Source: Lachnospiraceae bacterium UBA7026 (lineage in GTDB: Bacteria; Bacillota; Clostridia; Lachnospirales; Lachnospiraceae). From it: a DNA stretch of 25,996 bases. The stretch covers positions 34,274-60,269 of the forward strand of contig DLBH01000073.1 of assembly GCA_002494165.1 (NCBI GenBank). The letters run 5' to 3'. The position numbers and the translations under genes were made by a program. Below, piece after piece: positions 1 to 5,649 of the stretch. The notes below the pieces were generated by a model. That model was given only the letters and a program-made list of their open reading frames with translations, searched no databases and was not told the origin of the DNA. Numbering within the stretch: the stretch's first letter is position 1; every line of letters begins with the position of its first letter.

Positions 1-58
1 GAACCTGCGACCTCACGGCCCCCAGCCGTGCGCTCTAACCAAACTGAGCCATACCCCG
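1..58 (-). tRNA. tRNA-Pro(GGG), 3' end cut by window edge
   Basis: On the minus strand the acceptor 5' strand CGGGGTA starts at 58, followed by T8, a GCTC/GAGC D stem and a CACGG/CCGTG anticodon stem. The 7-nt loop is CTGGGGG, so the anticodon is GGG (proline, CCC/CCU codons). The variable loop and the start of the T arm (GCAGGTTC) are present. The rest of the T arm and the acceptor 3' strand lie outside the window. A good promoter sits just upstream at 89-117, so this tRNA probably begins its own transcription unit. Confidence 0.93.
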
Positions 59-88
59 ATAAAACGCATATTCTTTTGCGCAAAAACT

Positions 89-117
89 ATTGTACAACAT
101 TGTCGGCAAAATGTAAA
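89..117 (-). promoter_or_regulatory. SigA-type promoter of tRNA-Pro
   Basis: Read on the minus strand, TTTACA (-35, 112-117) and TACAAT (-10, 89-94) are separated by exactly 17 nt, with 5/6 matches in each box. The predicted start lies about 25 nt before the tRNA 5' end at 58, leaving a short leader for RNase P removal. Confidence 0.75.
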
Positions 118-141
118 GAATTTATTTCATTCTTCTATCAA

Positions 142-279
142 TTATTTTTTAGGATCTTTTTCTTTCTGGTCCTGGTCTTCCTTTCCCCTGCCGGCTATGG
201 CTGAAATAAGGCCTGCCAGCAGCTCCAAACCCATAATCAGTATAAAAGTACCAAAACAGGCCACAACAAAGATCTTCAT
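142..279 (-). CDS. Small single-span membrane peptide (45 aa)
   Basis: I do not recognise the family. The 45-residue product has one hydrophobic segment (residues about 2-29, with an FGTFILIMG core) followed by a highly charged tail rich in K, E, D and Q. This suggests a membrane peptide with a cytosolic tail. The start is the ATG at 279 because AGGAGGG lies 10 nt upstream. The frame stays open to a TTG at 414, but that extension has no ribosome site and overlaps the -35 box of the promoter. A short leader ORF (294-329) ends inside this gene's ribosome site, which suggests coupled translation. Size and layout resemble membrane-active type I toxins or holin-like small peptides of Firmicutes, but that is only a resemblance. 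No antisense RNA promoter is evident and no clear terminator follows. Confidence 0.62.
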   Translation of the reverse strand: MKIFVVACFGTFILIMGLELLAGLISAIAGRGKEDQDQKEKDPKK

Positions 280-293
280 AGTGATAAACCCTC

Positions 294-329
294 CTAATAC
301 AGAAATTCCTCCTGGCTGATGTAAGCCAT
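294..329 (-). CDS. Leader ORF, 11 aa, coupled to downstream membrane peptide
   Basis: An ATG at 327-329 is preceded by AAGGAG (339-344) at 9-nt spacing and encodes MAYISQEEFLY, then TAG. The TAG (294-296) is part of the sequence TAGGAGGG, which serves as the ribosome site of the 45-aa peptide. Translation of the leader would therefore place a terminating ribosome on the downstream initiation region. It is either a regulatory leader or a small peptide in its own right. Codon content shows no run of one amino acid, so classical amino-acid attenuation is not indicated. Confidence 0.4.
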   Translation of the reverse strand: MAYISQEEFLY

Positions 330-385
330 GGCTGATAACTCCTTGTAAAATAACAGCTGCAGGGGCTTCTCTGATTCTCATTTTT

Positions 386-414
386 ATTGTCTCAGCCAGA
401 AGAAAAAAAGTCAA
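386..414 (-). promoter_or_regulatory. SigA-type promoter of leader/membrane-peptide unit
   Basis: On the minus strand TTGACT (409-414) and GACAAT (386-391) are 17 nt apart, with 5/6 and 4/6 matches. A start near 379 would give a leader of about 50 nt before the 11-codon ORF and about 100 nt before the 45-aa ORF. The remainder of the spacer up to 618 is AT-rich. I see no second clear signal there. Confidence 0.6.
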
Positions 415-618
415 TGTGAATATTTACAATCTGGAAAAAAGACTGTTTTGGCAATCTCCCAATCACAATCTAAATCATTTATATCAAAACAAACTTATGT
501 GTTTCATTTAAATATAATAATATACCTTTTAAGGACTTATTAAATTCTTGTTTTTGTATTATACTTCTATTAAAAGATAAATTCATGATATTTACAATAT
601 GTCAAGAGGTAGAGCAAA

Positions 619-972
619 ATGACAGAACAAAGGAACAAAGAAATGGGTATGCGTTTAGCCAAACTCCGGCGCAATTCCACAATGACCCAAGAGGATCTGG
701 CAGAAATACTCGGAGTGACAACAAAACATATCAGCCATGTTGAACGTGGTAAAGCCGCCCTGTCTCTGCGTCATCTTGTCAGGCTCAGTGAAATGTACAA
801 CTGCAGCCTGGACTACCTTATCATGGGTAAGCCCCATGATAAGGCTTTGGAAAAAGTACCTAAAGCGGTCTTTGAAATCCTGTATTCTGACAATGAGAAA
901 GACATAGACAGGCTAATACGCTATCTCAACATTTACTGTGAACTGTATGAGACACAAAAAACAAATTTTTAA
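619..972 (+). CDS. XRE-family HTH transcriptional regulator (117 aa)
   Basis: A small DNA-binding regulator. Residues about 10-67 form the helix-turn-helix of the XRE/Cro family: RLAKLRRNSTMTQEDLAEIL, then a recognition helix around TTKHISHVERGKAALSL and the usual LVRLSEMYNCSLDYLIMG end. The C-terminal ~45 residues (80-117) are helical and charged and may mediate dimerisation. There is no enzyme or peptide-binding domain, so what it senses is unknown. The start is the ATG at 619 with a modest AGAGG-type site. It is a single-gene unit that converges on the alpha/beta hydrolase gene across a shared terminator. It may regulate itself or the neighbouring membrane peptide, but nothing in the sequence proves a target. 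Confidence 0.9.
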   Translation: MTEQRNKEMGMRLAKLRRNSTMTQEDLAEILGVTTKHISHVERGKAALSLRHLVRLSEMYNCSLDYLIMGKPHDKALEKVPKAVFEILYSDNEKDIDRLIRYLNIYCELYETQKTNF

Positions 973-1023
973 AAAAATATTCATGGGATCCAGATCTAAT
1001 CTGAAATCCCATGATATTTTTTT
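972..1023. terminator. Bidirectional terminator between convergent genes
   Basis: A long hairpin: the arm ending CATGGGAT (982-989) pairs with ATCCCATG (1006-1013), and the flanking A-run (from 971) and T-run (to 1023) extend it. A smaller AGAT/ATCT stem lies in the loop. It serves the XRE gene (+) and the hydrolase gene (-). The hydrolase stop codon and last codons lie inside the hairpin. Confidence 0.88.
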
Positions 1024-1892
1024 GCAAAATATTCTTTCATATATTCCAGGGCTGTCCCATAGGAGTCGCCCAGAAATCCATGACCTCCTCCGGCTATGAC
1101 CCTGTAATCTATATTCTTATAACAGCGGGCCACCCGGTCTGAACTGGCTGTGGGAACCATAATATCACTGTCTCCCTGCAGGAGCAGGACCGGCCCCTCA
1201 TAGCTGCCGATCTCTTCTAATGAATTATAATCCCATATATCCTCGACAAATCTCTTCCCGATGGTGATCCAGCCCATGAGGTTGAATTCCTCAGGTGCCT
1301 GGTCAGGGCTGTCGAAAATCAGCTTTACATAATCTCTTGTGACGAAGGCAGGAAAAAGCATGACCAGGCCGGCAATCATATCCGGATGGCGGGCCGCCAC
1401 TATAGCCGCCACCTCTCCTCCCTGACTTCCTCCGGCCAGGATAATCTGGCTCCGGTCCACAAAAGACCAGGTCAGGGCCTGGTCCAGAACAGCCTCCATA
1501 TCATCAATCTCCGTAAACAGAGACATATCCCTGGTATCCCCATCGCTTTTAACATTTTTTCCGCCTCCGCAAAAATCGAAGACATAAACGGCGATCCCCA
1601 GATCATGGAGATCTCTGGCATAGCGGGCCACATCCCGGTGGCTGCCGCCCAGACCATGCCCTACGATTGCCAAGGGAAAAGGGCCCTCCCCTTCCGGCAT
1701 GTAAATCTCACCATATATTTTCTGCCCATCCTTATAACAGCAAAGGACCTCTGTCGCGAAGTCCGGGTCGTCTCCCCGGGCCCTCACGCCAGATTCTGAG
1801 TCTGCCTGCCCTTCCATGGCTCCTGCCATAAAAAGACAGCCTCCCAAAAGGAGGACTAGCAGCATCCTTTGCAACAGCAGCCGCTTCTTCAT
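996..1892 (-). CDS. Secreted or lipid-anchored alpha/beta hydrolase
   Basis: A serine hydrolase of the alpha/beta fold (dienelactone hydrolase / S9-like esterase group), 298 aa. The N-terminus has a basic start and a hydrophobic stretch ending in LLGGC (Cys19), which fits a lipobox, so the enzyme probably acts outside the membrane as a lipoprotein. The putative oxyanion strand is VGHGLGG (about 77-83). The nucleophile elbow is GGSQGG with Ser156. The acid is Asp243 in GDSDIMVP and the histidine is His271 in GGGHGF, so the triad looks complete. The substrate is unknown (ester or acyl group). The ATG at 1892 has a GGGAGA-type site 6 nt upstream. It lies 104 bp downstream of the lipoprotein gene on the same strand, so co-transcription is likely. 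Its 3' end overlaps the bidirectional terminator. Confidence 0.87.
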   Translation of the reverse strand: MKKRLLLQRMLLVLLLGGCLFMAGAMEGQADSESGVRARGDDPDFATEVLCCYKDGQKIYGEIYMPEGEGPFPLAIVGHGLGGSHRDVARYARDLHDLGIAVYVFDFCGGGKNVKSDGDTRDMSLFTEIDDMEAVLDQALTWSFVDRSQIILAGGSQGGEVAAIVAARHPDMIAGLVMLFPAFVTRDYVKLIFDSPDQAPEEFNLMGWITIGKRFVEDIWDYNSLEEIGSYEGPVLLLQGDSDIMVPTASSDRVARCYKNIDYRVIAGGGHGFLGDSYGTALEYMKEYFAKKYHGISD

Positions 1893-1911
1893 ATCTGTCT
1901 CCCTGATTCCA

Positions 1912-2005
1912 ACACTCCTGCCTCTTCCGGTTATTTTATACCAGTATTCTTACCAGTCTATCCATGGGAGCTGTCCTACACTCCCGCCTATTCCGGTTAT
2001 TCTAT
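1912..2005. repeat. 28-bp direct repeat pair at the end of the lipoprotein gene
   Basis: Segments 1912-1939 and 1978-2005 match at 25 of 28 positions (both start ACACTCC and contain TTCCGGTTATT), with an offset of 66 bp. The right copy covers the last codons and stop of the lipoprotein gene. The left copy is in the spacer before the hydrolase gene. This looks like a small tandem duplication that has since drifted. Confidence 0.7.
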
Positions 2006-3082
2006 GGCCTCTATCGCAGCGGGTGCATCAGAATCCGTCGAAGTGTCAGTCTGTGAATAGAAGCCAAAGCTGCTTCCCTCCGGCAGCTGGTCCAGATCAG
2101 ACTGGACCACATTTACTGTGACCATATCTCCTTCCCTTATGGCCGCGCAGGAAATACTCTCTTTTTTTCCAGAAAGCAGCTTAAAACTTAACACTTCACC
2201 TTCCAGGCTTCCGGTTCCGGCAAAATCACCAAGTCCGGACAGGGACATCTTCACACTGAAACTTCCATTGCCCAGGGAGTGGATCTCCAGGGAAGAATCG
2301 TCTTTCTTCTGGACAAAGGTTCCCTCAAAACCGCTTTCCGCCTCGTCCTCTATGGTTGTAATATCATTCAGATACCAGGTTTTTCCCTTTATGGTGTAAC
2401 GGTCGATATCCAGCTTATTCTCTTCTACATACATACGCATAATGGCTGTGTGATAGAGGCTGGAATCCCTGTAGGCGGCAACCAGGTCATAGACCAGGTT
2501 CCAGTCATTATCACATATTTTCTTCAAGGATTTCATCACTTTGTTCCTATCCCCATAGGCAGCCTTCTCCCAGGAGATTACTTCATAGCCATTAATCGTC
2601 TCCTTCATATGCATCAGACCCAGAACCTCCACGCCGTCGACAGCTACCAGCTCGGTACCTTCTTTCTTGAAACTGAAGGCCCTGGCATAATTCCACACTT
2701 TGATGTCCTGGGGATCGTTGTTGTCGATTTTCACTTCCACGATATCCGGTATGGTGACATCTGCCTGAGTAAAGACTCCGCCTTTCTCTTCCATGAACTT
2801 AGCCAGCATGGCATTCATGTAGATGTCGTCTCCAGAATATTTGTAGGCCGGCAGTACCACAAATCCTGCATTAGCCTGTTCTTTCCCGGCGTCCAGGGCC
2901 AGGTTCTCTGTCTTATCTTCAGCCTGGCCGGCGGTCTCTGTCTTCCCCGTGGTCTGGCTGCTGGCCTCGGTCTTCTGTAAAGCTGCCTCTGTCGCTGTCT
3001 CCCCGGCATCCTTTGATTTACTGCAAGCCGTCATGGCTGCCAGTGTCCCGGCAACCAACATCATTACCATTATTTTTTTCAT
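1997..3082 (-). CDS. Lipoprotein of unknown function (361 aa)
   Basis: Secreted lipoprotein: MKKIM start, hydrophobic core and lipobox MTAC with Cys20. An Ala/Thr/Glu/Lys-rich flexible linker follows (about residues 21-70). I do not recognise the folded domain. The middle part (about 75-240) is rich in aromatic and acidic residues. The last ~110 residues look like a small beta-strand domain with alternating polar and apolar residues and Gly turns. The start chosen is the ATG at 3082, with AAGGA a few nt upstream; a TTG at 3097 in frame lacks a site and would put extra residues before the signal peptide. It is first of a probable two-gene unit with the hydrolase and divergent from the L,D-transpeptidase gene, so an envelope role is plausible. 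Confidence 0.8.
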   Translation of the reverse strand: MKKIMVMMLVAGTLAAMTACSKSKDAGETATEAALQKTEASSQTTGKTETAGQAEDKTENLALDAGKEQANAGFVVLPAYKYSGDDIYMNAMLAKFMEEKGGVFTQADVTIPDIVEVKIDNNDPQDIKVWNYARAFSFKKEGTELVAVDGVEVLGLMHMKETINGYEVISWEKAAYGDRNKVMKSLKKICDNDWNLVYDLVAAYRDSSLYHTAIMRMYVEENKLDIDRYTIKGKTWYLNDITTIEDEAESGFEGTFVQKKDDSSLEIHSLGNGSFSVKMSLSGLGDFAGTGSLEGEVLSFKLLSGKKESISCAAIREGDMVTVNVVQSDLDQLPEGSSFGFYSQTDTSTDSDAPAAIEAIE

Positions 3083-3175
3083 ATATATCCTTGCCAAAAT
3101 ATCCCCACCTGTCTATACTTTCATTGCATATTATTTTATATAGTTCCTATATATAAAATAATAGCTATTTGAAGA

Positions 3176-3209
3176 AATTACAAGAAAAATATTATTATTT
3201 CTTGTAATT
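3176..3209. repeat. Perfect 12-bp inverted repeat in a divergent spacer
   Basis: AATTACAAGAAA (3176-3187) and TTTCTTGTAATT (3198-3209) are exact complements around a 10-nt centre. The element lies between the divergent lipoprotein (start 3082) and L,D-transpeptidase (start 3274) genes. Position and symmetry suit an operator for a dimeric regulator. There is no T-run or GC stem, so it is not a good terminator. The rest of the spacer is AT-rich. Confidence 0.55.
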
Positions 3210-3273
3210 CCTGGCTGGAATTGTTATCATGATTAGGAGCATGTATTCTTCTAATTCAAGATGGTATTAACCT

Positions 3274-5286
3274 ATGAAATTATTTGAAAAACTATTTAAA
3301 AAAGGAAAGAAAACAGACGAAATGATTACAGCAGACCAGGCTTTGGATACCGGGTCGGCTGACCTTAAAACAAGTGGTCCGGCTCCAGACCGGCAAGGGA
3401 TACAGCAGCCGGACCCAGCTGGCTCTGAAAAGGAACCCGAGACCGCCAGTCCCATGATCGATGACTCTCCCGACACAGTCTGGATATCACCAGACCAGGC
3501 CGCCAGCATCATCAAGGGGGATAGGCCCCTGAGCCAGGATCTTATCCTGACCGGCCCCGGGCATGCAGAACGGGACCAGACTGATAAGGACTTGAAGACA
3601 GGCCCGAAGGTGGACAAGGCTCAGACTAATAAGGACCCGAAGACGGGCCCGAAGGTGGACAAGACTCAGACTAATAAGAACGCGGAGACAGGCCCAAAGG
3701 CGGACAAGGCTCAGACTAATAAGAGTCCGGAAACTGGCCCGCAGGATAACCAGAACCAGGAAGCCGCTGCCGGTCCTGCAGGCCAGACAACTGAAGAATC
3801 TCCGGCAAGTCAGACAATTGAAGCTACCCCGGCAGGTCAGACAACTAAGACAAGTTTGGAAGTTAAGGCAGGCCAGGCAGAGTCCCCGGCAGAAAGCCAA
3901 GAAGAGGAGGAGGCCCCTGTCATCTACCGGCGCAATCCCAGAAAGGGCAGACGAAAGAATGTAACCGGCAAGCTGGTCTTCTCTCTCCTTGTCCTGCTGG
4001 CAGCCGCCTATCTGGGAGGACGATATTTCTTCCAGACCCATTTCCTGCCCAACACCTACGTTGATGGTACCGACCTGGGCCTCCATTCCCAGGCAAGGGC
4101 CCGGGAAATCCTGGACAAGCGGCTTAAGGCTGAGACTCTGGAGCTGATCGAACCGGATGAAAATGAATATCTGACCGGGGCAGACGTGGGTCTCCACTAT
4201 GTCTCCTTTGACAAGATCAATGACATAATGGCACAGCAGGACTCGGCCAACTGGTTTCTCCTGCTGAAAAGTCACACGGACTACGGAAATCTTGATGTGG
4301 CCGTTAACCCTGACCAGCTGTCTGCTTCCGTAGACAAGCTCCACTGCCTGAATCCGGACCAGCCAATAAAGCCGGAAAACGCACAGATTTATTATCATCC
4401 CGAAAAGCATAAATACAAAATTAAAAGTGAAACCTATGGCAACCTTGTCAACAAGGAACCCCTGCTTCAGGGCCTTAGTGACGCCTTTATCAGCCGCAGT
4501 CCGACCTTCTCCATGCAGGACCAGGCCTATTATATCCAGGCCGATATCAGGAAGGACAGCGAGATCATACAGGCTGCCAAAAAAAAGATGAACACCTGGC
4601 TGAAGGGTACCGTCGTCTATAAGGACGGCGACCTGGAATTAAAGCTCAGCCGGGACGAAATCAGCAGCTTCATCAAGCTGGCTGATAATTATAAGGTAAG
4701 TATCGATAAAAAAAAGGTAAAGAAATATGTAAAGAAAAAGGTGGTCAAAACCTTCAACTCCCTGGAGGGGGACATTCCCGACGGGCTGACTGCCTGGAAG
4801 GTAGATGTCAAGAAGGAAACCAAGGCTTTAATCAAGGATATCAAGGAAGGAAAAAAGGTTACCCGGGCACCGGTTTATTCAAGCCAGGGTCTGGAGGAGG
4901 ATGAGTACAACCTGGGAAGCACCTACATTGATGTTAACTTAAGTCAGCAGCAGATGTGGTATGTGGAGGATGGCAAGGTCGCCTTTAACAGTGATGTGGT
5001 AACGGGTAATGTCTCATCAGGTCATGCCACATCCACAGGAATCTACCACATTGCCTACAAGCAGAGAAACCATATGATGGTCAAGTATCATTCCTTTGTC
5101 CATTACTGGATGCCCTACAACACCGCTGTTGGTATCGGCTTCCACGACGCCAGCTGGCGCAGCAGCTTCGGCGGTGAGATCTACCGTTACGACGGATCCC
5201 ACGGCTGCATCAACATGCCGCCGCCCAAGGCGGAAGAGCTCTTTAACATGATCTCATCCGGTACAACTGTTTACGTCCATGATTAG
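3274..5286 (+). CDS. L,D-transpeptidase (YkuD) with long cytoplasmic repeat tail
   Basis: A membrane-anchored cell-wall cross-linking enzyme, 670 aa. Residues 1-13 are basic and amphipathic. About residues 14-228 are disordered and charged, with four 15-residue repeats (103-162, TNKxxxTGPKxDKxQ type) and shorter QTTEES/QTIEAT-like repeats after them. One membrane span (about 234-253) follows a basic cluster, so the tail is inside and the rest outside. An extracellular region with a TYVDGTDLG-type beginning resembles the peptidoglycan-binding domain that precedes many YkuD domains. The catalytic domain is 549-670 with SHGCINMP; Cys645 is the nucleophile and His643 sits next to it. L,D-transpeptidases make 3-3 peptide cross-links and resist most beta-lactams. 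The ATG at 3274 lacks a strong ribosome site. The gene is divergent from the lipoprotein. The 230-residue cytoplasmic tail is long for this family. Confidence 0.93.
   Translation: MKLFEKLFKKGKKTDEMITADQALDTGSADLKTSGPAPDRQGIQQPDPAGSEKEPETASPMIDDSPDTVWISPDQAASIIKGDRPLSQDLILTGPGHAERDQTDKDLKTGPKVDKAQTNKDPKTGPKVDKTQTNKNAETGPKADKAQTNKSPETGPQDNQNQEAAAGPAGQTTEESPASQTIEATPAGQTTKTSLEVKAGQAESPAESQEEEEAPVIYRRNPRKGRRKNVTGKLVFSLLVLLAAAYLGGRYFFQTHFLPNTYVDGTDLGLHSQARAREILDKRLKAETLELIEPDENEYLTGADVGLHYVSFDKINDIMAQQDSANWFLLLKSHTDYGNLDVAVNPDQLSASVDKLHCLNPDQPIKPENAQIYYHPEKHKYKIKSETYGNLVNKEPLLQGLSDAFISRSPTFSMQDQAYYIQADIRKDSEIIQAAKKKMNTWLKGTVVYKDGDLELKLSRDEISSFIKLADNYKVSIDKKKVKKYVKKKVVKTFNSLEGDIPDGLTAWKVDVKKETKALIKDIKEGKKVTRAPVYSSQGLEEDEYNLGSTYIDVNLSQQQMWYVEDGKVAFNSDVVTGNVSSGHATSTGIYHIAYKQRNHMMVKYHSFVHYWMPYNTAVGIGFHDASWRSSFGGEIYRYDGSHGCINMPPPKAEELFNMISSGTTVYVHD
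3580..3759 (+). repeat. In-frame 45-bp x 4 tandem repeat inside the L,D-transpeptidase gene
   Basis: Four consecutive 45-bp units encode TDKDLKTGPKVDKAQ, TNKDPKTGPKVDKTQ, TNKNAETGPKADKAQ and TNKSPETGPQDNQNQ. Divergence increases towards the last copy. Because 45 is a multiple of 3, copy number can change without a frameshift. The repeats lie in the predicted cytoplasmic tail. Confidence 0.9.
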
Positions 5287-5484
5287 AGGCTGACAGTTAA
5301 TTTGCAATATTTGGCTACTTTTCCAATGGTTATGGCGAGATTTTATTTCCTGCTCCCTATATAATACAGACATCAAGAGAAATCCTAAAGCTTTTGAGAT
5401 CAATTTCATTACACTTTTCATACCCCTTTATAATTGTGCTTCAGGCACAATACCTTCTCCATTATTGTTTATATAATACGAAGG

Positions 5485-5520
5485 CAGCCGGATCCCGGAA
5501 GAGATCCGGCTGTTTTTCTT
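5485..5520 (+). terminator. Intrinsic terminator downstream of L,D-transpeptidase
   Basis: CAGCCGGATC (5485-5494) pairs perfectly with GATCCGGCTG (5503-5512) around an 8-nt loop and is followed by TTTTTCTTT. It lies 200 nt past the stop codon. The sequence between (5287-5484) is AT-rich and I see no gene in it. The 75 nt between the terminator and the next gene must hold that gene's promoter, but no convincing -35/-10 pair is visible. Confidence 0.88.
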
Positions 5521-5649
5521 TATGCGGCCCCTCTTCTACTCAGTAGATATCTTTCTGGATTGTTACTATTGTAATAAATCCAAAAGGGATATATTATGAG
5601 ACTGAAAGATATTGGCTGCCTAAAACTTTACCTGGTCCGGAGGTTTCTT

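Noticed and set aside
280..414. Upstream half of the 90-codon frame before the 45-aa membrane peptide
   Set aside because: It starts at a TTG within the -35 box of a promoter and has no ribosome site, while the internal ATG has AGGAGGG.
3487..4410. 307-codon minus-strand open frame inside the L,D-transpeptidase gene
   Set aside because: Antisense shadow; its repeats only mirror the 45-bp repeats of the real gene.
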